NCBI GenBank assembly: GCA_045591175.1
Contig: JAZNSI010000010.1
Location: 1-64,000 of the forward strand
Length of the DNA: 64,000 nucleotides
Direction of reading: 5' to 3'
From: UBA11524 sp045591175
GTDB lineage: Bacteria; Bacillota; Clostridia; Christensenellales; Aristaeellaceae
Both the position numbers and the translations under genes were made by a program. Of this stretch, positions 1 to 7,579 are shown in pieces (position 1 is the first letter of the stretch; every line of letters begins with the position of its first letter). Under the pieces are notes generated by a model, which did not search any database, was not told the origin of the DNA, and saw nothing but the letters and a program-made list of their open reading frames with translations.

Positions 1-156
1 CTTGTCGATGTCGGCGTAGTTCATCGCCTTCGCAGAGCCCTTCTGAGCCAGCGTCATGCAGATGGCGGCGGTCAGAGTGGTCTTGCCGTGGTCAACGTGA
101 CCGATGGTACCGATGTTAACATGGGGCTTTTTGCGCTCGTAACGTTCCTTAGCCAT
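1..156 (-). CDS. tuf: Elongation factor Tu, N-terminal part
   Basis: Only the first 52 codons lie in the window; the rest continues past the left edge. EF-Tu is the GTPase that brings aminoacyl-tRNA to the ribosome. The translated start contains the P-loop GHVDHGKT at about residues 19-26, preceded by a lysine-rich MAKERYERKKPHVNIG start typical of the family. The ATG at 156-154 follows an AAGGAGGAGAT ribosome binding site. tRNA-Gly lies 135 bases upstream on the same strand, so the two are probably transcribed together, an arrangement seen for tuf in many bacteria. Confidence 0.97.
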   Translation of the reverse strand, partial: MAKERYERKKPHVNIGTIGHVDHGKTTLTAAICMTLAQKGSAKAMNYADIDK

Positions 157-291
157 GGGTATCTCCTCCTTATTATTCCAGCGCACCTGAGTTTTGGTAC
201 GCCCTCGTAAAACTGCGGAGTCGCCAGAAAGATCGGAGTTTCCCCCTTCTCCCCCCGGTTTCCGCTGCTTTCCGGTTGGTTGATGCGGTGC

Positions 292-365
292 TGGAGCGGG
301 CGATGGGAATCGAACCCACAAGGCCAGCTTGGGAAGCTGGAGTTTTACCACTAAACTACGCCCGC
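292..365 (-). tRNA. tRNA-Gly (anticodon CCC)
   Basis: On the minus strand the seven-base acceptor arms GCGGGCG and CGCCCGC pair, the T loop reads TTCGATT, and the anticodon stem CCAGC/GCTGG encloses the loop TTCCCAA, giving anticodon CCC for codon GGG. The terminal CCA is encoded (292-294). It sits between a strong promoter and tuf, on the same strand as both. Confidence 0.95.
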
Positions 366-405
366 ACGTCCCGCATCAAGCCTGACCAGACTTGTAGACC
401 CTATT

Positions 406-434
406 ATTATAGCCAAATCCGCCCATTCCGTCAA
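406..434 (-). promoter_or_regulatory. Promoter for tRNA-Gly and tuf
   Basis: On the minus strand TTGACG (434-429) is followed by a 17-base spacer and a perfect TATAAT (411-406). The predicted start lies about 35 bases before the tRNA. This is the only good promoter upstream of tRNA-Gly and tuf in the window. Confidence 0.85.
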
Positions 435-529
435 GGGGTTGTTCTTTTTTTGTACGGGAAAACAGCGGATTTTTTGCGGGACATGCCCTATGCCATCCCC
501 CACCCCATTTTATGCGGTATCCAGGCAGA

Positions 530-1201
530 TTATTCCGCCCGGCTGCCCCGGATGTGGGCGGCGATGCAGGCTTCTATGCGTTCGGATTGCTCCATGATCG
601 GCTGTTCGGGATCAGCGGTGATCCCCTTGCCGACGTAAAAGGTCTTTGCCGTTTCATCAATATAAACAGGCACCATGCGGATGACCTTCCCCGTGGCCTT
701 GTGGTACATGCTGACCAGGTTCAGCCAGCCCATTTGGAGCCGCTCGGCATGGGAATCATGGCCGTCGGGCAATTCGGGGAAAATAACGATGTGCTTGCCC
801 GCCTTGAGGGCCTTGAGGGACTTGCGCATGGTGGTCATAACGCGGGCGTCACGGCAGACGGCGATGGTGGGCGCGCTGCGCAGAACCTTGGGCACAATGG
901 CCTTGGCGATATAGGGGATGGTCGCGCTGTACAGGGGTGCAAGCTTGCTTTCCGGCCTCCACCACCAGTCGTGGCGCACGTACTCCACGACCAGCTTCTC
1001 ATCCATCATGCCCTCGTTGCACCAGATGGCCACGTTATCCCTGAGCGGGAAGGTGATGGACATGTACATCGGGCCCACCGCCCCCAGATGATTGGCCAGG
1101 AAAATGACCGGTTCCTCCCCCACCGGCTCGGCAAATTCAGCCTTTTTCACCGGCAGAAAGGGGTACGCCACCCGGCTGAGGAAATTGAACAGCTTGCCCA
1201 T
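530..1201 (-). CDS. PlsC-like 1-acyl-glycerol-phosphate acyltransferase family protein
   Basis: This 223-residue protein resembles the PlsC family, which transfers acyl chains to lysophosphatidic acid at the inner membrane surface. Residues 37-44 read NHLGAVGP and residues 141-143 read FPE, the positions of family motifs I and III. Motif I is normally NHxxxxD, and here the Asp of the catalytic His-Asp pair is replaced by Gly, so the activity or the substrate may differ. The start ATG (1201) follows AAAGGAGC, and a good promoter lies directly upstream. The gene is alone on its strand between tRNA-Gly and a divergent gene. The family call is firm; the exact reaction is not. Confidence 0.75.
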   Translation of the reverse strand: MGKLFNFLSRVAYPFLPVKKAEFAEPVGEEPVIFLANHLGAVGPMYMSITFPLRDNVAIWCNEGMMDEKLVVEYVRHDWWWRPESKLAPLYSATIPYIAKAIVPKVLRSAPTIAVCRDARVMTTMRKSLKALKAGKHIVIFPELPDGHDSHAERLQMGWLNLVSMYHKATGKVIRMVPVYIDETAKTFYVGKGITADPEQPIMEQSERIEACIAAHIRGSRAE

Positions 1202-1234
1202 GCATGATGCTCCTTTGGTAAATATCAGCAGGTT

Positions 1235-1263
1235 ATTTTACCATAGAAAGCCGCGGCTTTCAA
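1235..1263 (-). promoter_or_regulatory. Promoter of the PlsC-like gene
   Basis: The minus strand reads TTGAAA (1263-1258), a 17-base spacer, and TAAAAT (1240-1235), 34 bases before the ATG at 1201. Confidence 0.7.
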
Positions 1264-1348
1264 GGGTTTGACGCAAGGTTCAACCTGGGTTGAATATTCG
1301 TCCCAGCGCACGCATACACATGCACCAGCAACACAAGGAGGACACAAT

Positions 1349-2461
1349 ATGAAGCACCGTTGGAAGCGGGCCGCGCTGGCGATCTTCTGCGCGGGGGTGA
1401 TCATCGGCGCAGCGTGGCTTGTCCCGCAGCTGAGCGGGCAGGGGCGCGTCCCTGGGCTGACGGCAAAGGATCGCACCCTCCTGCGGATCTGGGTGGTGAA
1501 TGCCCCCGGCGGCGGACAGGCCTGGCTGAAGAACCAGCTGCGGCAATTCGAGAAGCAGCATCCGCAGACCTCCACCTACCTGCGGACGGTATCTTCGGCA
1601 GAGCTTTCCGCGCCGGACGCTGTCCTTCCGGACGTCGTGCTCTACATGCCAGGCGATATACAGGAGCCTGCCGCCCATTTTCTGCCCCTCACCGGGGACG
1701 TGACATCCCTTTTGCGGGAGGAACTGCTGCGGTGCGGACGCTGGCGGGATCAGCAGTACGGACTGCCGCTGTGCTGGAGCGGATGGGTCCTGGCCATCGA
1801 CAGCGCCCTGGAGCCCGGCACAGCTCTCACCCCTGCTCCCACGACGCTGCTGGGCAGACCCGCTGCCACCTCTGCCGCCGCTACGCCGGAGCCCGGCTTC
1901 CCCATGGAAGCAGTCCGCCAGGCGGAAGGTGCCATCCAGTCGCCCGGCGGTGCGGCGCTCTTCACGCTGTCGCTGCTGCTGGAGGAGCATCCGCCCCTGC
2001 CCGAGGGCTTCGGCACGCTGTCTGCCGCAGATGTGTACGCAGCCTTTCAGCGGCGGCAATGCGCCACAGCGATGCTCACCACAGGGCAGATCGCGGCATT
2101 CTCCGGCGTGGTCAGCGGAGGCAGCGGCTTCCCCTTCCGGGTGATGGCAGCGGATGAGGTCATCACGGACCAGGTGTGGCTGGCGTCCGTCACGGCGGAT
2201 GCACCGGCGGAGGCTGCGCTGCTGCTGAGCCACCTCGCATCCAGCGAGGCGCAGAAAGCCCTCGCTTCGCAGGCGCTGCACACCGTCCGCCGCGACCTGA
2301 CGCTGTATGCCGCCGGAACGCCCGCGCAGGTGGAGTCCGCCGCACAGAAATCGCTGTCCGCTGTGAACGCCTATATCCCGGCAGAGGAGGTACACGCGGC
2401 TGCATGGCGGTGCTTCACCGGGCAGACCAACCTTTCCGAAGCGCTGCTGCCGCTGATGTGA
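1349..2461 (+). CDS. Membrane-anchored solute-binding-like protein
   Basis: The start chosen is the ATG at 1349, preceded by ACAAGGAGG; an upstream in-frame ATG at 1268 has no ribosome binding site. The 370-residue protein begins MKHRWKRAAL and has one hydrophobic segment at about residues 8-26 with no lipobox cysteine, so it is probably an anchored extracytoplasmic protein. The body has the Ala-rich, Trp-containing look of the extracellular solute-binding fold, including a W-V-L-A-I-D stretch near residue 150 where such proteins contact substrate. No transport genes adjoin it. It could instead be a sensor or an orphan binding protein. The family assignment is by overall appearance only. Confidence 0.5.
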   Translation: MKHRWKRAALAIFCAGVIIGAAWLVPQLSGQGRVPGLTAKDRTLLRIWVVNAPGGGQAWLKNQLRQFEKQHPQTSTYLRTVSSAELSAPDAVLPDVVLYMPGDIQEPAAHFLPLTGDVTSLLREELLRCGRWRDQQYGLPLCWSGWVLAIDSALEPGTALTPAPTTLLGRPAATSAAATPEPGFPMEAVRQAEGAIQSPGGAALFTLSLLLEEHPPLPEGFGTLSAADVYAAFQRRQCATAMLTTGQIAAFSGVVSGGSGFPFRVMAADEVITDQVWLASVTADAPAEAALLLSHLASSEAQKALASQALHTVRRDLTLYAAGTPAQVESAAQKSLSAVNAYIPAEEVHAAAWRCFTGQTNLSEALLPLM

Positions 2462-2521
2462 CGTGCATAAATGCCCCATCCGCCGGATAGATTAAGGGCA
2501 AATCGACCCCGTAAAGGAGCA

Positions 2522-3391
2522 ATGACGATGACACAGCCCACCTTGAAACCCCGTCATGCAGGCAAACCCGGCTGGCAGGAAGCCGAAACTGCCCGTCTTT
2601 TCACCGCCGTGAAGGAAGCAAACGCCGTCGGCGCGCCCCTGCGCAGCGTGTTCGAGTCCCTCTCCGGCGACCTGGGCCGCAAGCCCAACAGCATCCGCAA
2701 CTACTATTATGCCTGTCTGCGCCAGCAGCCGGACGCAGCCTCCCGCGCACCGGCATTCCGCCCATTCACCCAGGAGGAGACCCACGAGCTGCTGCGTCAG
2801 GTGCTCATCGCCCGCGGAAAGGGCGTATCCGTCCGCGCCTGCGTGATGTCCCTGGCCCAGGGCAGCCACAGCCAGATGCTGCGCTACCAGAACAAGTACC
2901 GCACCATCCTCAAGACCCGGCCAGAGCTAATCGCTCAGGTCTGCGAGGAGCTGAAGCAGGAGGGCCTCCCCTGCCCGGATGTGGCCCCCGTACCCGCCGT
3001 TCGCATCGACCACGCCGACGCTGCCTTCTGCGATCCCGAGGACGCCGCGGCCGCCCGCCTCATGGCTGAGCCCTGCGTGCATCACATGCTGGAGGGGCTC
3101 AAGGAGCTGCTGCGCCGCGCCGCCCGGGCGGAGGTTTCCCCGGAGGAAGCCGTGCAGCAGAAATGCCGCGACCTGCAGCGCGCAGTGGATCGTCAGCAGG
3201 TACAGCATGATCTGCAGCGCATCGCCTGGGAGAAGGACTTCGACGACTGCACGGCGCACCTGCGCACGTTGATCGAAGCCCTGCGGGAATACGTCGCCCG
3301 GGATGCGGAAAGCGACAGTCTTTCCGGCGCAGTGGTGGCCCTGCAGGAGGCAGAGGGCTTCCTGGAGCGGCAGAGGCTGATGGTGCAATGA
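2522..3391 (+). CDS. Protein with two tandem SANT/Myb-like repeats and a helical C-terminus
   Basis: The ATG at 2522 follows AAAGGAGC. The 289-residue product has two similar N-terminal units. The first, at about residues 17-62, has a Trp followed by acidic residues, then ALRSVFESLS-like spacing ending in GRKPNSIRNYY. The second, at about residues 81-130, has FTQEETHELL and ends in QMLRYQNKYR. Both resemble helix-turn-helix repeats of the SANT/Myb type as in the sporulation regulator RsfA, which suggests DNA binding. The last third is Gln/Arg/Glu-rich and likely coiled coil. A strong terminator follows. Function unknown; transcription or chromosome organisation is a guess. Confidence 0.6.
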   Translation: MTMTQPTLKPRHAGKPGWQEAETARLFTAVKEANAVGAPLRSVFESLSGDLGRKPNSIRNYYYACLRQQPDAASRAPAFRPFTQEETHELLRQVLIARGKGVSVRACVMSLAQGSHSQMLRYQNKYRTILKTRPELIAQVCEELKQEGLPCPDVAPVPAVRIDHADAAFCDPEDAAAARLMAEPCVHHMLEGLKELLRRAARAEVSPEEAVQQKCRDLQRAVDRQQVQHDLQRIAWEKDFDDCTAHLRTLIEALREYVARDAESDSLSGAVVALQEAEGFLERQRLMVQ

Positions 3392-3399
3392 GCAATGCA

Positions 3400-3427
3400 A
3401 GGCTCTCCTTTTCTGGAGAGCCTTTTG
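3400..3427 (+). terminator. Rho-independent terminator
   Basis: A perfect 9-bp stem, AGGCTCTCC/GGAGAGCCT, with a six-base loop is followed by TTTTGCTTT. It ends transcription of the SANT-like gene. Confidence 0.9.
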
Positions 3428-3462
3428 CTTTGTCCCCTCTTCCCAAATCCGCCGAAATGCGC

Positions 3463-3468
3463 TATACT
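3463..3468 (+). promoter_or_regulatory. Possible -10 element for the four-gene coupled cluster
   Basis: TATACT lies 33 bases before the ATG at 3502, but no convincing -35 is visible 16-18 bases upstream. Weak evidence. Confidence 0.35.
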
Positions 3469-3501
3469 AATGAAAATGAACCGACACAGGAGGACGCCCC
3501 C

Positions 3502-4389
3502 ATGAACATCGGCATCCGACTCCATGATACCGCCGGCACGAACCTCGCCGAGCACCTTGCCGCCGCCCGCGAGCAAGGCTTTACCTGCGTGCACATCGCC
3601 ATGAGCAAGGTCATCCCCGGCTTCAAGATGGCCGACGCGCCTGCGCTGCTGACCGACGAGCTGGCCGCCCAGGTCAAGGCTGATCTGGACAAGAACGGCC
3701 AGACCTGCGTGCTGCTGGGCTGCTACTTGAACCTGTGCTCCCCCGACCTGGAGAGCCACGAAAAGACCGTCGAGATCTACAAGACCCACCTGCGCTTTGC
3801 AAAGAAGATCGGCGCACTGCTGGTCGGCACCGAAACCGGCGCGCCCAACACCGGCTACAAGACCTGCCCGGAGTGCTACACGGAAGAATCCCTGCAGCTT
3901 TTCATCGAGCGTGTGACCCCCGTGGTGCGCTACGCCGAGGAGATCGGGCAGCTGTTTGCCATCGAGCCGGTCATCCGCCACATCGTGTCCACCCCTGAGC
4001 GCTGCGAGCGGGTGCTGAAGGCGGTGGATTCCCCCAATTTGAAGGTCATCCTCGACGCGGTGAACCTGCTCTCCGAGGACAACGTGGCGGACGCGAAGGC
4101 CATCATCGCCGATGGCGTCGCCCGCTTGGGCAAGGATACGGCGCTGCTGCACATCAAGGATTTCATCCCCTACGCCGAGGAGCGCGGCCAGCAGCTCAAG
4201 GCCAGCGTCCCCAACACGGATGTGTTCTCGAACGTGGTGTCCTGCGCCGCCGGTCTGGGCGACATGGACTACACCGCCCTGTGCGCCCTGGCCAAGGAGC
4301 GCAATATCCCCATGACGCTGGAGAACACCAATCCTGGCAACGCCGTGGCAGCCCGGGAGCATCTGGAAAAGATCGGAGCGAGCCTGTAA
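3502..4389 (+). CDS. Sugar phosphate isomerase/epimerase family TIM-barrel protein
   Basis: The 295-residue protein starts at the ATG at 3502 after CAGGAGGACG. It has the xylose-isomerase-like TIM-barrel pattern: a start of MNIGIRLHDTAG, GTETGAPN near residue 115, EPVIRHI near 155, a DAVNLL metal-ligand strand near 193, HIKDF near 223 and a final LENTNPG. Conserved Glu, Asp and His residues at strand ends are those that bind the divalent metal in this superfamily. The substrate is not known. It is the first gene of a coupled set of four; its stop TAA overlaps the next ATG by one base. The glycoside hydrolase at the end of the set suggests carbohydrate metabolism. Confidence 0.8.
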   Translation: MNIGIRLHDTAGTNLAEHLAAAREQGFTCVHIAMSKVIPGFKMADAPALLTDELAAQVKADLDKNGQTCVLLGCYLNLCSPDLESHEKTVEIYKTHLRFAKKIGALLVGTETGAPNTGYKTCPECYTEESLQLFIERVTPVVRYAEEIGQLFAIEPVIRHIVSTPERCERVLKAVDSPNLKVILDAVNLLSEDNVADAKAIIADGVARLGKDTALLHIKDFIPYAEERGQQLKASVPNTDVFSNVVSCAAGLGDMDYTALCALAKERNIPMTLENTNPGNAVAAREHLEKIGASL

Positions 4390-5117
4390 TGTCCATGGAT
4401 CTGCAAAGGCTGACGAGCCTGCTCCGCCAGTGCATCCAGCGGTATGACATGATCGCGCCGGGGGATAAAATTGCCGTGGGGCTTTCCGGCGGCAAGGACA
4501 GCCTGTGCCTTTTGGCGGGCCTGGCAGCGCTGCGGCGGTTCTACCCCGTGCCCTTCGAGCTGCACGCCATCCATGTGGACGTTGGCGCAGGCATGTCGGC
4601 GGAGAACATCCGGCGCATGGCGGATTTCTGCGATCAGCACGGCGTGGCTTTCCACCATGTGCAGACGCAAATCTACCAGATCGTCTTTGAGGAGCGCAAG
4701 GAGAAGAACCCCTGCGCGCTGTGCGCGAAGATGCGCAAGGGCGCGCTGAACCAGACCGCCCTTGACCTTGGCTGCACGAAGATCGCCTACGCCCACCACA
4801 AGGACGACTTCATCGAAACCAGCGTGATGAACCTGTTCCTAGAGGGGCGGTACGACTGCTTCCCGCCGGTGACGCAGCTGGACAAAACCGGGTTGCAGGT
4901 GCTGCGTCCGATGCTCTACGTGGACGAGCGGGACGTGATCGGCTTCACCCGCAAGTACGAGCTGCCGGTGGTCAAGAATCCCTGCCCTGCCAACGGCAAG
5001 ACCCGCCGCGAGGACGTGAAGCAATTCATCCGCGAGAGCCGCAAGCAGTTCCCGAACATCCGGGAGAGCCTGTTCAGCGCGGTGGAAAGGCTGTTTGAGG
5101 AGGATCGCCATGGCTGA
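4389..5117 (+). CDS. TtcA-like tRNA 2-thiocytidine biosynthesis protein
   Basis: This is a 242-residue PP-loop ATPase. SGGKDS at residues 33-38 is the AMP-forming PP-loop. C109 and C112 form the CxxC pair and C199 is a third cysteine; these three positions ligate the [4Fe-4S] cluster in TtcA, which inserts sulfur at C32 of certain tRNAs. The ATG at 4389 shares its first base with the stop of the preceding gene, so translation is coupled, and its 3' end overlaps the next gene by 8 bases. Related clostridial PP-loop proteins act on other substrates, so the tRNA role is inferred from the family. Confidence 0.85.
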   Translation: MSMDLQRLTSLLRQCIQRYDMIAPGDKIAVGLSGGKDSLCLLAGLAALRRFYPVPFELHAIHVDVGAGMSAENIRRMADFCDQHGVAFHHVQTQIYQIVFEERKEKNPCALCAKMRKGALNQTALDLGCTKIAYAHHKDDFIETSVMNLFLEGRYDCFPPVTQLDKTGLQVLRPMLYVDERDVIGFTRKYELPVVKNPCPANGKTRREDVKQFIRESRKQFPNIRESLFSAVERLFEEDRHG

Positions 5118-5601
5118 TCTGACCCTCCGCCCCATGTCCGCCTCCGAGCTGCACGCGCTGACGGCTCTGTTCGACTACAACGATGTGCCCGCCATGATCG
5201 CCGAGAATACCCGGCTGATCGAATCCGGCGCGTTCAGCATCTACCTGCTGTTTGAGGGCGATGCGCTCATCGGCGAGCTGCACGTCACCTGGCGCAGCGA
5301 CGATCCCCTGGCCGCCATCGACGGGCAGCGCGCCTACCTGTCTGCCTACCGCATTCTGGAGGAACGGCAGGGGCTGGGGTATGGACAAGCCCTGCTGCGC
5401 GGTGTGATTGACGCCATCGAGGCCCGCGGCTACCGGGAGATCACCATCGGCGTGGAGGACGACAATCTCCGCGCGAAACACCTGTACCGCAAGTTTGGCT
5501 TCACCGAATTTGTCGCCCGCCGGAGCGAATCCTACCAGGGCGACAGCTATGAATACGACCTGCTTCTGCGCAGGACGCCCGCCAAGGAGGCCCACCCATG
5601 A
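5110..5601 (+). CDS. GNAT family N-acetyltransferase
   Basis: This is a 163-residue single-domain acetyltransferase. The acetyl-CoA-binding segment QGLGYGQALLRGVID lies at about residues 85-99 and fits the Q/RxxGxG/A motif. It is followed by the EITIGVEDDNLRAKHLYRKFGF helix-strand pair typical of GNAT motif B. The start ATG at 5110 follows GAGGAGGATCGCC and overlaps the end of the TtcA-like gene by 8 bases. The downstream hydrolase ATG overlaps its stop by 4 bases. The substrate is unknown. Confidence 0.88.
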   Translation: MADLTLRPMSASELHALTALFDYNDVPAMIAENTRLIESGAFSIYLLFEGDALIGELHVTWRSDDPLAAIDGQRAYLSAYRILEERQGLGYGQALLRGVIDAIEARGYREITIGVEDDNLRAKHLYRKFGFTEFVARRSESYQGDSYEYDLLLRRTPAKEAHP

Positions 5602-7301
5602 TCTACCCCATTGATCTGCACCAGGTCCCCTATTCCTGCCGGGGCTCCTACCTGGCGCTGTCGCACCTGAACGAGAATCATCAGGGCCGCGGCAATGCGG
5701 AGGGCCTGCATCTGCGCACCATCCGCAACTGCACCATCACGCCGCTGATCGCCCGCCTGACCCCGGTTTTTCCCGGCGGCACGGACTACACCGCGCTGCT
5801 GGAGGATACTTCCCTGCGCTTCACCGGCAATGGCGGCGAGATCGAGTGCTGCTTTGCCGATGACCGGACGCTGCTCTTCCGCGGCGGCCCCGGCTGCAGC
5901 CTCACCCTGGATTTCCTCACCGAAAACGGCCCCTACGACTACATCTATCCCCTGCTGCACGAGGGCCGCACCCTCTACATGGCCAACTGCTACAAGAACA
6001 ACTGCCAGTACCTGATCGTCCCCCAGAGCGGCACGTGCGAGCTGGATCAGCAGTGGGAGGAGAGCAGCTCCCTGTGGTCACGGCTGTCCTTTTCGGGCGA
6101 CGCGGGCTTCCGCTTTGCGCTCCTCGAGGTCGAGACGGAGTGGGACCAAGTTCTCCCCATGGATGACTTCGACGCGGCCCGTGACAACATGAGCGCAGCC
6201 TTCCGCACCTTCCGCGATGCCTTCCCTGTGCTGCCCGAGGCCTACCGCACCATGGGCGAACTGGCGATCTTCATCGACTGGAGCTTCCTGGTGCGCCCCG
6301 GCGGCTTCCTGCGCCGCGAGGGCATGCTGATGTCGAAAAACTGGATGAACAACGTGTGGAGCTGGGATCACTGCTTCAACGCTCTCGCGCTGGCCGGCAG
6401 CCATCCGGAGGCCGCCTGGGACGCCTACATCATCATGGCGGATCATCAGGACGTCACCGGCCGTCTGCCTGACAGCATCAGCGATCAGCACATCATCTGG
6501 AATTACTGCAAGCCGCCCATCCACGGCTGGACGCTCCGCCGCCTGATGGAAACCATGACGCTCACCCCCGCGCAGATGGAGGAGGCTTACGCTTTTCTCT
6601 CCCGCTGGACGCTGTGGTGGATGAACTACCGCCGCCGCGACGGGCTGTACTACTACAACCACGGCAATGATTCCGGCTGGGACAACTCCACCGCGTTCTC
6701 GCTTTTGCCGCCGGTCGCCACGCCGGAGCTGCAGGCGTTCATGATCATTCAGATGGAGATGCTCAGCGACCTTGCCCGCCGTCTGCACCGCGAGGACGAC
6801 GCCCAGCGCTGGCAGGCGGAGGCGGACGCTCATCTGGCTTTCTTCCTGGAGCGCTGCTTCCGGGATGATCTGCCCGTCGCCATCCAGCTTTCCACCGGCA
6901 AAATCATCGAGAACGAGAGCCTGCTGCCCTACGAAATCCTGGTGCTGGGCAAGCGTCTGCCGGAGAGCGTGCGCCGGAAGGTGATCGACCTCGTCAGCAG
7001 CGACAAGTACTTCACCGCCCACGGCTTTGCGACCGAGAGCCCCTCCAGCCCCTTCTACCGCGACGACGGCTATTGGCGCGGGCCCATCTGGGCGCCCAGC
7101 ACCATGCTGATGATCGACGGCCTGGAAAAGTGCGGCGAGGCTGCGCTGGCCCGTGAGGCTGCCCGTCGCTTTGTGGACATGACGGCTGCCAGCGGCTTTG
7201 CGGAGAACTTCGACGCACTGACCGGCAAGGGCTTGCGCGATCTGGCCTATACCTGGACGGCCAGCGTGGCGCTGGTGCTGGCACGTGACTATCTGGCATA
7301 A
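5598..7301 (+). CDS. Trehalase/glucosidase-like glycoside hydrolase with (alpha/alpha)6 barrel
   Basis: This 567-residue protein has an N-terminal beta domain (about residues 1-190) and an alpha/alpha barrel. The segments NNVWSWDHCFNALAL, DHQDVTGRLPDSIS, GNDSGWDNSTAF and YWRGPIWAPSTMLM match conserved stretches of the GH37/GH63 and MGH1-like clan, in which an Asp and a Glu at the barrel mouth catalyse inverting hydrolysis of alpha-glycosides. There is no signal peptide, so it acts in the cytoplasm. The ATG overlaps the previous stop as ATGA, and AAGGAGG lies upstream. It is the last gene of the coupled cluster. Specificity (trehalose, glucosylglycerate or mannosylglycerate) cannot be read from the sequence. 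Confidence 0.8.
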   Translation: MIYPIDLHQVPYSCRGSYLALSHLNENHQGRGNAEGLHLRTIRNCTITPLIARLTPVFPGGTDYTALLEDTSLRFTGNGGEIECCFADDRTLLFRGGPGCSLTLDFLTENGPYDYIYPLLHEGRTLYMANCYKNNCQYLIVPQSGTCELDQQWEESSSLWSRLSFSGDAGFRFALLEVETEWDQVLPMDDFDAARDNMSAAFRTFRDAFPVLPEAYRTMGELAIFIDWSFLVRPGGFLRREGMLMSKNWMNNVWSWDHCFNALALAGSHPEAAWDAYIIMADHQDVTGRLPDSISDQHIIWNYCKPPIHGWTLRRLMETMTLTPAQMEEAYAFLSRWTLWWMNYRRRDGLYYYNHGNDSGWDNSTAFSLLPPVATPELQAFMIIQMEMLSDLARRLHREDDAQRWQAEADAHLAFFLERCFRDDLPVAIQLSTGKIIENESLLPYEILVLGKRLPESVRRKVIDLVSSDKYFTAHGFATESPSSPFYRDDGYWRGPIWAPSTMLMIDGLEKCGEAALAREAARRFVDMTAASGFAENFDALTGKGLRDLAYTWTASVALVLARDYLA

Positions 7302-7304
7302 TGA

Positions 7305-7352
7305 AATCCCCGGCGGAGGTTGTGTGCCTCCTGCCGGGGATTCTGTGTTTTG
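7305..7352 (+). terminator. Terminator after the glycoside hydrolase
   Basis: A 10-bp AATCCCCGGC/GCCGGGGATT stem is extended by GGAGG/CCTCC with one bulged base. It is followed by a T-rich stretch and begins 3 bases after the stop codon. Confidence 0.85.
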
Positions 7353-7380
7353 GGGGAAAGTTCTTCTTCTTTACAGCTGG

Positions 7381-7565
7381 GTGAGCTGTTTCGGCGAATC
7401 CGTTGGATTCGCGAAAGACGCGTGTAACTTAGGCGCTCCCTCCGGGAGAGCTGTCGCCGCATGGCGACTGAGAGGGCTCGCGCTGCGGCGCGGGTGCCTC
7501 CGGCGGCAAGGGACGCTGTCCCTTGACCCTGCGAAGGGCCATCGGCCCTCTCGACACCCTTTTTT
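7381..7565 (+). repeat. Structured intergenic repeat, copy 1
   Basis: This stretch matches 36217-36356 in the same orientation. Shared blocks are GTGAGCTGTTTCGGCGAATC at the start, a central GCCTCCGGCGGCAAGGG block, and CTCTCGACACCCTTTTT at the end. It can form at least three hairpins: GCGAATC/GATTCGC (7394-7412), CAAGGGAC/GTCCCTTG (7507-7525) and AGGGCC/GGCCCT (7535-7549), then a T run. Copy 1 carries about 45 extra central bases compared with copy 2. It has no coding potential. It fills the gap between the convergent hydrolase and asparaginase genes. Confidence 0.8.
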
Positions 7566-7579
7566 GTCCCCGGCTGGGC

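Noticed and set aside
1268..1296. Promoter TTGACG with GAATAT for the gene at 1349
   Set aside because: The -35 is good but no -10 with an acceptable spacer was seen; the best candidate matches 3 of 6 bases.
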